64,000 nt of DNA from Zoogloea dura (GTDB lineage Bacteria; Pseudomonadota; Gammaproteobacteria; Burkholderiales; Rhodocyclaceae). Below, one piece after another: positions 1-9,175 of this stretch. The notes below the pieces were generated by a model. It was not told the origin of the DNA, made no database searches, and worked only from the letters and a program-made list of their open reading frames with translations. How positions within the stretch are numbered: the first letter of the stretch is position 1; each line of letters opens with the position of its first letter. The DNA lies in assembly GCF_012927165.1 (NCBI RefSeq), contig NZ_JABBGA010000010.1, forward strand, positions 1 to 64,000, written 5' to 3'. The position numbers were made by a program, and so were the translations under genes.

Positions 1-299
1 ACGTTGGTGCGGATGAAGTCGCCGGGGCCGTGGATGGAGCGGTCCACGTGGCTTTCGGCGGCAAAGTGCACCAGGGCGCGGGGGCGGTGCTCGGCCAGCA
101 GCCGGTCGATGAGCGCCCGGTCGCAGATGTCGCCCTGCACGAAGAGGTGCCGCGGGTCGCCCGCCAGCGAGGCCAGGTTCTCCAGATTGCCTGCGTAGGT
201 CAGGGCATCCAGGTTGACCACCGGCTCGTCGCTTGCGCGCAGCCAGTCCAGAACAAAATTTGCGCCAATGAAGCCGGCGCCGCCGGTTACGAGAATCAT
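1..299 (-). CDS. rfbB: dTDP-glucose 4,6-dehydratase, N-terminal part (runs off the window)
   Basis: Reading leftwards from the ATG at 299 gives 99 codons, open to the window edge. The protein begins [12 protein letters not shown], the Rossmann NAD-binding glycine motif (residues 6-12), followed by [10 protein letters not shown] near 29-38 and SHVDRSI at 83-89, all typical of RmlB/RfbB in the extended SDR family. The enzyme converts dTDP-glucose to dTDP-4-keto-6-deoxyglucose, the second step of dTDP-L-rhamnose synthesis for LPS O-antigen or other surface glycans. The family is usually about 350 residues, so roughly 250 are missing here. It is divergent from the diguanylate cyclase gene, with a 238-base shared upstream region. 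Confidence 0.93.
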   Translation of the reverse strand, partial: MILVTGGAGFIGANFVLDWLRASDEPVVNLDALTYAGNLENLASLAGDPRHLFVQGDICDRALIDRLLAEHRPRALVHFAAESHVDRSIHGPGDFIRTN

Positions 300-422
300 G
301 GAGGGTCCTCTGGAAAATCGGAATCTGGGTGCGCGTGCACAAAAGCAAGTCCGGCTTGCAGCACTGACTTGAAGCACCTGAACCTGGCCGGACAAGGTCA
401 CCCCTTGCGCCGAGGCCTCGAT

Positions 423-428
423 TTTATA
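423..428 (-). promoter_or_regulatory. possible -10 box for rfbB
   Basis: On the minus strand the AT-rich run TATAAAAT stands out in GC-rich DNA about 125 bases upstream of the rfbB start. I see no convincing -35 at 16-18 bases. The rest of the 300-537 divergent gap holds no ORF with coding character. Confidence 0.3.
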
Positions 429-537
429 CGACAGGCATGACCACCGGATTGACACTGCGCGGGCATTCTCCACGATCGGGATCAAACTCACCGGATAACT
501 GCCGTTAAACACGCTGGAAAGACTCGGGACTTCCTGC

Positions 538-2550
538 ATGCGCGCAAACGCCAAAGCTCCAGGATCGGACCCCCCATTGCCGGCCGACAGCAGTGGCGCC
601 GGGCGCGGCTGGCTACGGACGGTGCTACTGCCCACGCTGGTCATCTGTGCGCTGGCGGTGCTGGTAGGCATCCAGGCGGTAAACCGGCTGAACGAGGTCA
701 ATGCCCAGGCCCGGCGCGATGCCTTCACCCTGAAGACCTCCGAGATAACCTTGCGCATCGAGGAGCGCTTCAAGGCTTACCGGCAGGTGCTCACCGGCGC
801 CCGCGCCCTGTTCCATGCCTCCCGCGAAGTGTCCCGTGGTGAGTGGCAGACCTACGTGGATGCCCTGCGTCTTCCGGCAGCCTACCCGGGCATCCAGGGC
901 ATCGGCTTTGCCGCCTACATCCGGCCTGCCGAGCTGCGGGCCCATGAGGAGAACATCCGTGCGGAAGGCTTCCCGGACTACCGGGTCAGCCCTCCCGGCC
1001 CACGCGCCGAGTACAGCGCGATCGTCTTCATCGAGCCCTTCGACTGGCGCAACCAGCGGGCCTTCGGCTACGACATGCTGGCTGAGCCGGTGCGTCGCGA
1101 GGCCATGATGAAGTCTCTCGAGCTCGGCCTGCCGGCCCTCTCCGGCAAGGTCCGCCTGGTCCAGGAGACCGCCAGCGTGCCCCAGGCCGGGGTCCTGCTC
1201 TACCTGCCGCTGTTCCGCCAGGACGCAGGCCTGCACACCCCGGGCCTGCGCGAGAAAGCCCTGCTGGGCTGGATCTACAGCCCGTTCCGGATGGGTGACC
1301 TGATCACCGGCACCCTCGACAACTCGGACACGCTGGTGCGGCTGCGCATCTACGATGGCCATGAAACCACGCCCGAGAGCCTGCTTTACGACAGCCACCC
1401 GGAACGCCCGACCGCAGGCCGGCTGCAGGACAAGACCCAGTTGGAGCTGGACAGCCGGATCTGGACCCTGGTCTTCGACAGCCCTCCCGATCGCGGCGGA
1501 GACGCCCCCGCCTACCTGGAGCAGGGCGCCATCGTGCTGATCTGCGGCCTTTTCGTGCTGCTCGCCGCCTCTTTCTTCGCCGCCCGCAACCGGGCCCGTG
1601 AGCTGGCCCGGATCGGAGCCTCCCTCAGTGCCAGCGAGGCGCGCTACAGCACCCTCGTGAACCAGTCCTTCGAGGGCATTGCCGCGCTCGATGCCGGGCT
1701 GCGCTTTTCCTTTGCCAACCCACGCCTGCAGGACTTGCTCGAAGCGCCCGGAGAAACCCTCATCGGTACCCCGTTCACCCGTTTCTGGCCCGACGACCCG
1801 CCCCGCGTCCGCCACTTCACCCAGCGCCTGCAACAAGGTCGAGCGGGCACCTTCGAGCAGGAGCTGCTGACCCGCGACGGGCGCAGCCTCACCGTGATCG
1901 TCACCGACTCCCCGCGCCTGGACGCCGACGGCCACCTCCAGGAGGTGATCCTCACCCTGACGGACATTTCGGAGCGCAAGACCTCCGAGGAGCGCATCCG
2001 CTTCCTGGCCAGCCACGACTCACTGACCGGGCTGGCCAACCGGGCCAGCTTCATGGAGCGGATGGGCGACAGTCTGCTGATGGCCCAGCGCCACCACACC
2101 CGGCTCGCCCTGCTCTACCTGGATCTGGACCACTTCAAGGAGGTCAACGACACCCTCGGCCACGCCGCCGGCGACCTCCTGCTCGTCGAAACCGCTCGCC
2201 GCATGCGCCAGTGCCTGCGTGCCAGCGACCTGCTGGCGCGCCAGGGGGGTGATGAGTTCATGGCCCTTCTGCATGACATCGGCACCATGAACGAAGCCAT
2301 GGGCGTCGCCGAGAAGATCCGCCGGGCGATCAACACGCCCTACCTGATTGATGGCCGCGAATGCCGGGCCTCGGTGAGCATCGGCATCGCCCTTTACCCG
2401 GACCACGGCCTCAACCTGGACAGCCTGGCCCGCCAGGCCGATGCAGCGATGTACCGGGCCAAGTCCATCGGCCGCAACAGCGCCGCGCTGGCCCCCGTGG
2501 TGACCTCCGGCGCTGCGCCACCGGACAGCCCGCCGCCCTTCGAGCCCTGA
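538..2550 (+). CDS. membrane diguanylate cyclase with CHASE, PAS and GGDEF domains
   Basis: This 670-residue protein probably makes the second messenger c-di-GMP from two GTP. A transmembrane helix lies at about 27-48. It is followed by a periplasmic CHASE sensor domain (about 75-300), a second helix at about 332-350, a cytoplasmic PAS domain (about 365-480) and a C-terminal GGDEF domain. The catalytic signature GGDEF is intact at 570-574. RASD at 561-564 lies exactly five residues upstream, matching the RxxD inhibitory site used for product feedback. No EAL domain follows, so it should be synthase-only. The CHASE ligand is unknown. It stands alone between rfbB (divergent) and pyk. Confidence 0.9.
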   Translation: MRANAKAPGSDPPLPADSSGAGRGWLRTVLLPTLVICALAVLVGIQAVNRLNEVNAQARRDAFTLKTSEITLRIEERFKAYRQVLTGARALFHASREVSRGEWQTYVDALRLPAAYPGIQGIGFAAYIRPAELRAHEENIRAEGFPDYRVSPPGPRAEYSAIVFIEPFDWRNQRAFGYDMLAEPVRREAMMKSLELGLPALSGKVRLVQETASVPQAGVLLYLPLFRQDAGLHTPGLREKALLGWIYSPFRMGDLITGTLDNSDTLVRLRIYDGHETTPESLLYDSHPERPTAGRLQDKTQLELDSRIWTLVFDSPPDRGGDAPAYLEQGAIVLICGLFVLLAASFFAARNRARELARIGASLSASEARYSTLVNQSFEGIAALDAGLRFSFANPRLQDLLEAPGETLIGTPFTRFWPDDPPRVRHFTQRLQQGRAGTFEQELLTRDGRSLTVIVTDSPRLDADGHLQEVILTLTDISERKTSEERIRFLASHDSLTGLANRASFMERMGDSLLMAQRHHTRLALLYLDLDHFKEVNDTLGHAAGDLLLVETARRMRQCLRASDLLARQGGDEFMALLHDIGTMNEAMGVAEKIRRAINTPYLIDGRECRASVSIGIALYPDHGLNLDSLARQADAAMYRAKSIGRNSAALAPVVTSGAAPPDSPPPFEP

Positions 2551-2581
2551 GCCGAGCCGCTCACAGGCCCTTCGCTTGGCC

Positions 2582-2587
2582 TAGAAT
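2582..2587 (+). promoter_or_regulatory. possible -10 box for pyk
   Basis: TAGAAT sits 50 bases before the pyk ATG, in the same sequence context as -10-like boxes in front of several other operons in this window. No good -35 is visible. Confidence 0.35.
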
Positions 2588-2637
2588 GCCGCAGTCCCAC
2601 GACACGGCCCTGCCGCCCATCCCACCCTGGAGACCCC

Positions 2638-4080
2638 ATGTCCCGCCACACCAAGATCGTTGCCACCCTCGGCCCCTCCTCCTCCGATCTCAACACCCTG
2701 GAGCGCCTGGTTCAGGCCGGCGTAGACGTGGTTCGCCTGAACTTCTCCCACGGCAAGGCGGAGGACCACATCGCCCGTGCCCGGCAGATCCGCGAAGCCG
2801 CCCAGCTGGTCGGGCGCCCGGTGGGCATCCTGGCCGACATGCAGGGCCCCAAGATCCGGGTCGGCAAGTTCGAGGAAGGCAAGGTCAACCTGGTCAAGGA
2901 CGCGGCCTTCATCCTTGATGCCCAGTGCGAGTTCGGCAACGCCCAGCGGGTCGGCCTCGACTACAAGGACCTGCCCCGCGACGTGAAGCCCGGTGATGTG
3001 CTGCTGCTCGACGACGGCCGCCTCAAGCTCGGCGTCGAACGCGTGCTCGGCCACGAGATCCACACCAAGGTAAAGGTCGGCGGCGAGCTCTCCAACAACA
3101 AGGGCATCAACCGCCAGGGTGGCGGCCTGACCGCACCGGCCCTCACCGCCAAGGATATGGAGGACATCAAGACCGCCGCCCTGATCGGCGTGGACTTCGT
3201 CGCCATCTCCTTCCCCAAGGGCTCCGCCGACATGTACATGGCGCGCCAGCTGCTGCGGGCCGCCGGCAGCAGCGCCGTACTGATCGCCAAGATCGAGCGC
3301 ACCGAGGCGGTGGCCAACCTGGACGAGATCCTCGACGCCTCCGACGGCATCATGGTGGCGCGTGGCGACCTCGCCGTGGAGGTGGGCGACGCCACCGTGC
3401 CGGCCCTGCAGAAACGCATGATCCGGGCCGCCCGCGAGAAGAACAAGCTGGCCATCACCGCCACCCAGATGATGGAATCCATGATCCACAGCCCGGTGCC
3501 CACCCGCGCCGAAGTCTCCGACGTGGCCAATGCGGTGCTCGACGGCACCGACGCAGTAATGCTCTCCGCCGAGACCGCCTCCGGCAAGTTCCCGGTGGAA
3601 GTGGTCGAATCCATGTCGCGGATCTGCCTGGAGGCGGAGAAATCCGCCGAGGTCACCATGGACCGGGATTTCCTCGACCGGGTGTTCACCCGCATCGACC
3701 AGTCCATCGCCATGGCCGCCATGTGGACCGCCTACCACCTCAAGGTCAAGGCCATCGCCTCCCTCACCCAGACCGGCTCCACCGCCTTGTGGATGAGCCG
3801 CCTCAACAGCGGTGTACCCATCTACGCCCTGACCCCCGAACTCTCCGCGCGCAACCAGATGACCCTCTACCGGGAGGTCTACCCCCTGCTCATGTCCCAG
3901 GTCCACGCCGACCGGGACGTGCTGCTGTGGGAGGCCGAGCAGATCCTGCTGGAGCAGGGGGTGGTGGACTACGGCGACCTCATCGTGCTGACCATCGGCG
4001 AGCCCATCGGCGCCGCCGGCGGCACCAACACCATGAAGATCGTACGGGTCGGTGAGACCCGCAAGCCCGGCAGCGTGTGA
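2638..4080 (+). CDS. pyk: pyruvate kinase
   Basis: Catalyses phosphoenolpyruvate + ADP to pyruvate + ATP, the last step of glycolysis, in the cytoplasm. The 480 residues match the usual length of the PykA type. Family motifs are in order: NFSHG near 38-42, DMQGPKIRVG from 67, the active-site lysine K218 in KIERTEAV, RGDLAVEVG from 242, and the long TATQMMESM...PTRAEVSDVANAVLDGTDAVMLSAET block. A C-terminal allosteric-type domain follows. TGGAGA lies just before the ATG as ribosome binding site. The next gene is fructose-bisphosphate aldolase, so two glycolytic genes sit side by side, but the gap of 120 bases with its own -10-like box suggests separate transcription of fba. Confidence 0.97.
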   Translation: MSRHTKIVATLGPSSSDLNTLERLVQAGVDVVRLNFSHGKAEDHIARARQIREAAQLVGRPVGILADMQGPKIRVGKFEEGKVNLVKDAAFILDAQCEFGNAQRVGLDYKDLPRDVKPGDVLLLDDGRLKLGVERVLGHEIHTKVKVGGELSNNKGINRQGGGLTAPALTAKDMEDIKTAALIGVDFVAISFPKGSADMYMARQLLRAAGSSAVLIAKIERTEAVANLDEILDASDGIMVARGDLAVEVGDATVPALQKRMIRAAREKNKLAITATQMMESMIHSPVPTRAEVSDVANAVLDGTDAVMLSAETASGKFPVEVVESMSRICLEAEKSAEVTMDRDFLDRVFTRIDQSIAMAAMWTAYHLKVKAIASLTQTGSTALWMSRLNSGVPIYALTPELSARNQMTLYREVYPLLMSQVHADRDVLLWEAEQILLEQGVVDYGDLIVLTIGEPIGAAGGTNTMKIVRVGETRKPGSV

Positions 4081-4105
4081 CCGGCGACACAAATTGCGCT
4101 TCCCG

Positions 4106-4130
4106 GATGCCTGCCCGCTGCGCAGGCATC
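4106..4130 (+). terminator. stem-loop after pyk, weak terminator candidate
   Basis: Perfect 9-bp arms GATGCCTGC (4106-4114) and GCAGGCATC (4122-4130) with a 7-base loop follow the pyk stop. There is no proper T-tract after the stem, so termination may be partial. Confidence 0.4.
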
Positions 4131-4142
4131 ATGCTGCCTTGG

Positions 4143-4148
4143 TAGAAT
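4143..4148 (+). promoter_or_regulatory. possible -10 box for fba
   Basis: TAGAAT lies 52 bases before the aldolase ATG in an AT-rich patch (TAGAATTACGGTTTTA). The -35 region is not recognisable. Confidence 0.4.
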
Positions 4149-4200
4149 TACGGTTTTACGCCTATACCCGGCCGGGCTCCCGGCCATCGGAGAAAACACC

Positions 4201-5265
4201 ATGTCCCTCGTTTCCATGCGTCAGCTTCTCGACCACGCCGCCGAGTACGGCTACGGTCTGCCCGCGTTCAACGTCAACAACCTCGAACAGGTCCAGGCCA
4301 TCATGGAAGCCGCTGCGGAAACCGACAGCCCGGTGATCATGCAGGCCTCCGCCGGCGCCCGCAAATACGCCGGCGAAGCCTTCCTGCGCCACCTGATCGA
4401 TGCGGCTGTCGAAGCCTACCCGCACATTCCCGTCGTGATGCACCAGGACCACGGCCAGTCGCCTGCCATCTGCATGGGCGCGATCCGCTCCGGCTTCTCC
4501 TCGGTGATGATGGACGGCTCCCTGCTCGAGGACGGCAAGACCCCCTCCTCCTACGAATACAACGTGGACGTGACCCGCCGCGTGGTCGAGATGTCCCACG
4601 CCATCGGCGTCAGCGTCGAAGGCGAACTGGGCTGCCTGGGCTCCCTCGAAACCGGCCAGGCCGGCGAGGAAGACGGCGTCGGCGCCGAAGGCACCCTGGA
4701 CCATTCCCAGATGCTCACCGATCCCGACCAGGCCGCCGACTTCGTCAAGCAGACCAACTGCGACGCGCTGGCCATCGCCATCGGCACCAGCCACGGTGCC
4801 TACAAGTTCACCCGCAAGCCCACCGGCGACATCCTTGCCATCGAGCGCATCAAGGCCATCAACGCCCGCATCCCCAACACCCACCTGGTGATGCATGGCT
4901 CCTCCTCGGTGCCCCAGGAACTCCTCGAGATCATCCGTCAGTACGGCGGCGACATGAAGGAAACCTACGGCGTGCCCGTCGAAGAAATCGTTCGGGGCAT
5001 CAAGTACGGCGTGCGCAAGATCAACATCGACACCGACATCCGCCTGGCCATGACCGGCGCCGTGCGCAAGTTCTTCATCGAGAACCCCTCCAAGTTCGAC
5101 CCGCGCGACTTTCTCAAGCCCGCCCGCGAAGCCGCCAAGCTGGTCTGCAAGGCCCGCTTCGAAGCCTTCGGCACGGCCGGCAACGCCAGCAAGATCAAGC
5201 CGATCTCCCTGGAGAAGATCGCGGCCGGCTACAAGAGCGGCGCCCTGAACCAGGTCATCCGCTGA
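4201..5265 (+). CDS. fba: class II fructose-1,6-bisphosphate aldolase
   Basis: Zinc-dependent aldolase interconverting fructose-1,6-bisphosphate with glyceraldehyde-3-phosphate and dihydroxyacetone phosphate. At 354 residues it fits the subgroup also called CbbA/FbaA type B, which can serve glycolysis, gluconeogenesis or the Calvin cycle. The metal site motif HQDHG is at 81-85 (catalytic Asp83, ligand His84), followed by [17 protein letters not shown] and the phosphate-binding KINIDTDIR (NIDTD at 275-279) are present. GGAGA six bases before the ATG supports this start. No other Calvin cycle gene is nearby, so I infer a central glycolytic or gluconeogenic role next to pyk. Confidence 0.97.
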   Translation: MSLVSMRQLLDHAAEYGYGLPAFNVNNLEQVQAIMEAAAETDSPVIMQASAGARKYAGEAFLRHLIDAAVEAYPHIPVVMHQDHGQSPAICMGAIRSGFSSVMMDGSLLEDGKTPSSYEYNVDVTRRVVEMSHAIGVSVEGELGCLGSLETGQAGEEDGVGAEGTLDHSQMLTDPDQAADFVKQTNCDALAIAIGTSHGAYKFTRKPTGDILAIERIKAINARIPNTHLVMHGSSSVPQELLEIIRQYGGDMKETYGVPVEEIVRGIKYGVRKINIDTDIRLAMTGAVRKFFIENPSKFDPRDFLKPAREAAKLVCKARFEAFGTAGNASKIKPISLEKIAAGYKSGALNQVIR

Positions 5266-5295
5266 TCCGGCGCCACACGGCGCCCACCCACCTGC

Positions 5296-5326
5296 GGGGC
5301 CGGCTTGCCGGCCCCGTTTGCTTTCC
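5296..5326 (+). terminator. rho-independent terminator after fba
   Basis: Arms GGGGCCGG (5296-5303) and CCGGCCCC (5308-5315) with loop CTTG are followed by GTTTGCTTT. It separates fba from the next small gene, whose ribosome binding site begins just beyond. Confidence 0.7.
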
Positions 5327-5340
5327 CGAGGAGATCTCCG

Positions 5341-5721
5341 ATGGCACTTCCCTGGTCCACCCTGGTCAAGGCAATTCCCTGGTCCGACGTCATTTCCAAA
5401 GCCCCCGATCTCGCCCAGGGCGCCCGCAAGCTGTGGCAGAAGGCCTCCGGCCAGTCCGGAGCCGGGGAGCGGCAGGCCGAAGCCGCAACGCCGCTCGCCG
5501 ACACGGACGCCCGCTTCGCCAGCCTCGACACCCGGCTCGTCGAACTGGCCACCCGCCAGCAGGAAGTCACCGAACTCCTGGCCGCCCTGGCCACCCAGAA
5601 TGCCGAACTGGTGAGCACCGCCGACACGCTGCGCCAGCAGTTGCGCCGACTGTGGGTCGCCGTCGGCCTGCTCACTGTGCTGAGTGTGGGTAGCCTGATC
5701 CTGCCCTTCCTCACCCGGTGA
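5341..5721 (+). CDS. small protein with coiled coil and C-terminal membrane anchor, function unknown
   Basis: I do not recognise this 126-residue protein. The ATG at 5341 is chosen because GAGGAG sits seven bases upstream; an in-frame TTG at 5305 would start inside the preceding terminator. The N-terminal third is charged and Ala-rich. Residues about 55-105 show heptad-like spacing of leucines and alanines (RLVELATRQQEVTELLAALATQ), suggesting a coiled coil. The last 20 residues (WVAVGLLTVLSVGSLILPFL) form a single hydrophobic segment ending in TR, as in tail-anchored proteins. No catalytic motif is visible. It precedes a DUF3422 membrane protein by 132 bases. Confidence 0.7.
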   Translation: MALPWSTLVKAIPWSDVISKAPDLAQGARKLWQKASGQSGAGERQAEAATPLADTDARFASLDTRLVELATRQQEVTELLAALATQNAELVSTADTLRQQLRRLWVAVGLLTVLSVGSLILPFLTR

Positions 5722-5853
5722 ACTTGTTGCAGCGCAGCAACGATATGTGATCCAGGGCACGACCCTCAACGCCCTCGCCCTTGCCAGCCTGGCTTCCGTA
5801 ACGGCAAGATTGCTTCCCGACCATCCTCGCGAGCGCGCCGTCGCCCCGCCACC

Positions 5854-7155
5854 ATGACCCTGCCCGACCATTTCGCCGAGCACGCGCAGCGCCACGCCCT
5901 CAACGACGAGTTCCACGCCCGGCCTCCGGTTCCGCTGGAAAGCCCCCAGCTCATCAGCTATCTGGCCATGCACCACGACGGTTGCGAACCCGGCGCGGCG
6001 TTGCAGCACCTGATCGCCCTGGGCAAGCTGCTTGGCCAGCCCATCGACGCGGAGGGCAGCCATCGGCTGATCGATTTCGGCAGCTTCCAGCTCAGGTGGG
6101 AACTCCACAACGAATTCTCCAGCTACACCTTCTTCAGGCCGGTGGCCCGCGGCGAAGGCCTCGATCACAGCACCTCGGCCCTCGCCGCAGCCCCCCAGGC
6201 CTGGCTGCAGAGCCTGCCCGGCAAACTGATCGTGGCCACCCACGTGGAGCTGCGCTCCGCCGCCGAAGTGACGCCGGACAGCGTGATGGACAAACTGTCG
6301 CCCACCGGCACCGCGATGGTCGGCGCCCAGGTGGCCGACGGTGCGGCCTGGGTGTTCACCGACTTCCTGTTTGAAGAAGGCTTCTCCCGCTTCCTCGTCA
6401 TCGACGTGTCCCTGACCCGCCGCCAGGCCGGCCGTACCGTGCAGCGCCTTGTCGAGATCGAGACCTACCGCCTGATGGCCCTGCTGGCCTTCCCGGTAGC
6501 CAAGGAGGTCGGAAAAATGCTCGGCACCGCCGAACAGACCCTCGCCGATCTCATGGTCCGCACCGGCGCCGCCCGCTCCCCCGACGACGAGCGCAGCGTG
6601 CTGGCCGACCTCACCAGCCTGGCCGCAGAAGTTGAACACTCGGTGGCCCGCACCACCTTCCGCTTCGGCGCGGCGCGGGCCTATCACAGCCTGGTCATGC
6701 AACGCATTGCCGAACTGCGCGAGCAGCGCATCATCGGCCTGCCCACCTTCCATGAATTCATGGAACGCCGCCTGCTACCGGCCATGCACACCTGCGAGAC
6801 CATGGCCCGCCGCCAGGAAGACCTGTCCAGCCGCGTGGCCCGCAACAGCCAGCTGCTGCGCACCCGGGTCGAGGTCGAACTCGAACGCCAGAACCAGGAG
6901 CTCCTGGCCCAGATGAACCGCCGGGCCAAGCTCCAGCTACACCTCCAGGAAACCGTGGAAGGCCTGTCGGTGGTGGCCATCACCTACTATGCCTCGCAGC
7001 TGGTCCAGTACATGGCCAAGGGCGTCAAGCACTACATCGAGCCCTTCACCCCGGAAGGCCTCACCGCCGCCGCCATCCCCGTCATCGCGGGTCTTGTCGC
7101 CTTCAGCATGCACCGCATGCGCAAACACCTCGCCGCCGCCGACGGCGGACACTGA
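5854..7155 (+). CDS. DUF3422 family membrane-anchored protein
   Basis: This 433-residue protein matches my recollection of the DUF3422 family, which opens with a conserved [10 protein letters not shown] motif (residues 16-25 here, after [15 protein letters not shown]). The large N-terminal part (about 1-360) is predicted soluble, with a Gln/Arg/Glu-rich helical stretch at about 310-370 that could be a coiled coil. Two hydrophobic segments near the C terminus (about 371-388 and 404-424) probably anchor it in the inner membrane. The family has no established biochemical function that I know of. The start ATG follows a GC-rich region without a clear ribosome binding site. purC follows 52 bases later with its own promoter. 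Confidence 0.8.
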   Translation: MTLPDHFAEHAQRHALNDEFHARPPVPLESPQLISYLAMHHDGCEPGAALQHLIALGKLLGQPIDAEGSHRLIDFGSFQLRWELHNEFSSYTFFRPVARGEGLDHSTSALAAAPQAWLQSLPGKLIVATHVELRSAAEVTPDSVMDKLSPTGTAMVGAQVADGAAWVFTDFLFEEGFSRFLVIDVSLTRRQAGRTVQRLVEIETYRLMALLAFPVAKEVGKMLGTAEQTLADLMVRTGAARSPDDERSVLADLTSLAAEVEHSVARTTFRFGAARAYHSLVMQRIAELREQRIIGLPTFHEFMERRLLPAMHTCETMARRQEDLSSRVARNSQLLRTRVEVELERQNQELLAQMNRRAKLQLHLQETVEGLSVVAITYYASQLVQYMAKGVKHYIEPFTPEGLTAAAIPVIAGLVAFSMHRMRKHLAAADGGH

Positions 7156-7180
7156 CCGACCCGCGCCACCCCGCTATAAT
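7152..7180 (+). promoter_or_regulatory. sigma-70 promoter for purC
   Basis: CTGACC (7152-7157), a 17-base spacer and a consensus TATAAT (7175-7180) precede purC. The -35 overlaps the stop region of the DUF3422 gene. The predicted start of transcription is only about 20 bases before the GTG, so the leader is very short. Confidence 0.75.
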
Positions 7181-7207
7181 CGCTTTTTGACCGACGGACT
7201 CTCGACC

Positions 7208-8140
7208 GTGACCACTCCGCTCTTCGAATCCTCCATCCGCAGCCTGCCCCTGCTGGGCCGTGGCAAGGTGCGCGACATCTACGCCATCGACGCCGACAAG
7301 CTGCTCATCGTCACCTCCGACCGCCTGTCGGCCTTCGACGTGATCCTGCCGGATCCGATTCCCCGCAAGGGTGAAGTGCTCACCGCCCTGGCCAACTTCT
7401 GGTTTGCCCGCCTCGGCCACATCGTGCCGAACCAGCTCACCGGCATCGACCCGGAAAGCGTCGTCGCCGCCGACGAGCGCGACCAGGTGCGCGGCCGCGC
7501 CCTGGTGGTGAAGCGCCTGGCGCCGCTGCCCATCGAGGCGGTGGTGCGCGGCTACGTGATCGGTTCCGGCTGGAAGGACTACCAGGACACCGGCGCCATC
7601 TGCGGCATCGACCTGCCGGCCAACCTCAAGCAGGCCCAGAAGCTGCCGTTCCCGATCTTCACCCCCGCCAGCAAGGCCGAGGTGGGTGATCACGACGAGA
7701 ACATCAGCTTCGAGCAGGCCCAGGAGCGTACCGACACGGTGCTCGCCCAAGCCCTTGAAGGCACCGGCAAGACCGGCGCCCAGCTGGTTGCCGAAGCCCG
7801 CGACGCCGCCATCCGCTTGTATTCCGAAGCCGCCGACTATGCCGCCACCCGGGGCATCATCATTGCCGACACCAAGTTCGAGTTCGGCATCGACGCCGCC
7901 GGCACCCTGCACCTGATCGACGAAGCCCTGACGCCCGACTCCTCCCGCTTCTGGCCGGCCAGCAGCTACGCCGAGGGCATCAGCCCGCCGAGCTACGACA
8001 AGCAGTACGTGCGTGACTACCTGGAGACCCTCGACTGGGGCAAGGTCGCCCCCGGGCCCAAGCTGCCCGACGAGGTCATCGCCCACACCGCCGCCAAGTA
8101 CGTGGAGGCTTACGAACGCCTCACCGGGAAGACCCTGTAA
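7208..8140 (+). CDS. purC: phosphoribosylaminoimidazole-succinocarboxamide synthase
   Basis: SAICAR synthetase joins aspartate to CAIR using ATP, step eight of purine synthesis. The open frame extends far upstream into the DUF3422 gene, but homology begins at GTG 7208 ([25 protein letters not shown]), giving 310 residues, the longer yeast-like form of the family. A TTG at 7187 in the same frame falls at about the predicted transcription start and is less likely. Signatures are [21 protein letters not shown] and [14 protein letters not shown], the second family motif. The other purine genes in this window, purH-purD, lie 37 kb away. Confidence 0.95.
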   Translation: MTTPLFESSIRSLPLLGRGKVRDIYAIDADKLLIVTSDRLSAFDVILPDPIPRKGEVLTALANFWFARLGHIVPNQLTGIDPESVVAADERDQVRGRALVVKRLAPLPIEAVVRGYVIGSGWKDYQDTGAICGIDLPANLKQAQKLPFPIFTPASKAEVGDHDENISFEQAQERTDTVLAQALEGTGKTGAQLVAEARDAAIRLYSEAADYAATRGIIIADTKFEFGIDAAGTLHLIDEALTPDSSRFWPASSYAEGISPPSYDKQYVRDYLETLDWGKVAPGPKLPDEVIAHTAAKYVEAYERLTGKTL

Positions 8141-8160
8141 AAGGGCTTTCCGGCGACACA

Positions 8161-8190
8161 AAAAAACCCGCCTGCCGGCGGGTTTCTTCA
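8161..8190 (+). terminator. bidirectional terminator between purC and the HDOD gene
   Basis: Arms AAACCCGCC (8164-8172) and GGCGGGTTT (8177-8185) with loop TGCC have A residues before and T residues after the stem, so the element can terminate purC on the plus strand and the convergent HDOD gene on the minus strand. Confidence 0.85.
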
Positions 8191-8203
8191 TGGCCCCAGG
8201 TCC

Positions 8204-9067
8204 TTACACCTGGAACAGGCTGATCATCGCCTGCTTCTCTGTCGCCGACTCCTCCAGCACCGCCTTCAGACGCTCCTCGTCCAGCCCCAGCGTGGCGGCC
8301 TTGGCGAGGCCATGGCGGAAACCCTCGTCCTCCTCGGAGAAGGGATTGGGCGTCTCGGCCAGCAGGTGGCCGATGAAGACCAGGTCGGTGATATTGGTCG
8401 GAGGCCAGTCGCCGCCGTAGATTTCCGGATTGTCGACCACGTCCACCAGCTCCCGCGGCATGTTCATGGCCGCCAGGACAGCCCGCCCTATGGGTGGATG
8501 CCAGACCCGCACGAGGTCGGACAAGGGGCTGTCATCCTGCAGCATCTCGGGATACTCCCAGACCCTGGCCAGCAGGAAGAACTGGCCGATGTCATGCACG
8601 ATGCCGGCGAAGAAGGCCGCATCCCGGTCCAGCGAGGTACAACGGCGTGCCAGCACGCTGGCCGTTGCGGCCACATCCACGCTGTGCGCCCACAGCTTGC
8701 GGACAAGGGGCTGGTAAGGGCCCAGCACATCCCGATGGATCAACTGTTCGGCAGCCACCGCCATGGCCAGCGCCCGCAGCTTGCCGAAGCCGATGCGCAC
8801 CAGGGCCTTGGGCACATCCGCCACCAGACGCCCGCCGGGGTTGTACCATGCGGAATTGGCCAGGGCGACGGTACGCGCCGCCAGCAAGGGTTCCGCCGAG
8901 ACCATGGACGACATCCGGGTCAGATCGGTGTCTGGATGGTCGAGGGCCTCGAGTACCCTCAGAGTCACCTCCATGGAGGTGGGAAAGCGCAATTCGCCAC
9001 GCTCCAGCTCCTGGGTAATCGTGTGCAGGAAAGCCTGCTCGCCCAGATTCAAAGCCTTGTCGCTCAC
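8204..9067 (-). CDS. HDOD domain protein
   Basis: This 287-residue protein starts at GTG 9067, with AGGGG six bases upstream. A much longer minus frame continuing to 11221 is antisense to prlC and not real. HDOD domains are degenerate HD phosphohydrolase-like domains found in signalling proteins. The domain here spans about 20-235, with FAGIVHDIGQFFLL (HDIG at 158-161) the clearest landmark. HDOD proteins usually lack hydrolase activity and act in signal transduction, for example in c-di-GMP, motility or stress circuits. No second output domain is attached. It is transcribed alone and divergently from prlC. A specific role cannot be read from the sequence. Confidence 0.87.
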   Translation of the reverse strand: MSDKALNLGEQAFLHTITQELERGELRFPTSMEVTLRVLEALDHPDTDLTRMSSMVSAEPLLAARTVALANSAWYNPGGRLVADVPKALVRIGFGKLRALAMAVAAEQLIHRDVLGPYQPLVRKLWAHSVDVAATASVLARRCTSLDRDAAFFAGIVHDIGQFFLLARVWEYPEMLQDDSPLSDLVRVWHPPIGRAVLAAMNMPRELVDVVDNPEIYGGDWPPTNITDLVFIGHLLAETPNPFSEEDEGFRHGLAKAATLGLDEERLKAVLEESATEKQAMISLFQV

Positions 9068-9175
9068 AACCGTCCCCTTTACGCTTCCATCGTCCAGCCG
9101 GAATCCGTCGCTCCAGGCGACACCCCGCACGGAATTCGGCAAAATGAAACCACTCAACCGACTGCACCCCCAACC

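Noticed and set aside
30-440. Plus-strand ORF in the first 440 bases
   Set aside because: It runs antisense to the rfbB start region, which has an unmistakable Rossmann motif, and then into the divergent gap.
449-477. TTGACA at 449-454 as a -35 for the diguanylate cyclase
   Set aside because: No acceptable -10 at 16-18 bases (the hexamer there is ACGATC); a lone hexamer match is not enough.
4162-6753. Minus-strand frame of 863 codons opposite fba and DUF3422
   Set aside because: Same high-GC shadow effect; it spans two real genes and a terminator and has low-complexity His/Gly composition.
8164-8185. Riboswitch-like structure near purC
   Set aside because: The structure lies after purC, is a simple terminator hairpin, and the purC leader itself is only about 20 bases, too short for a riboswitch.
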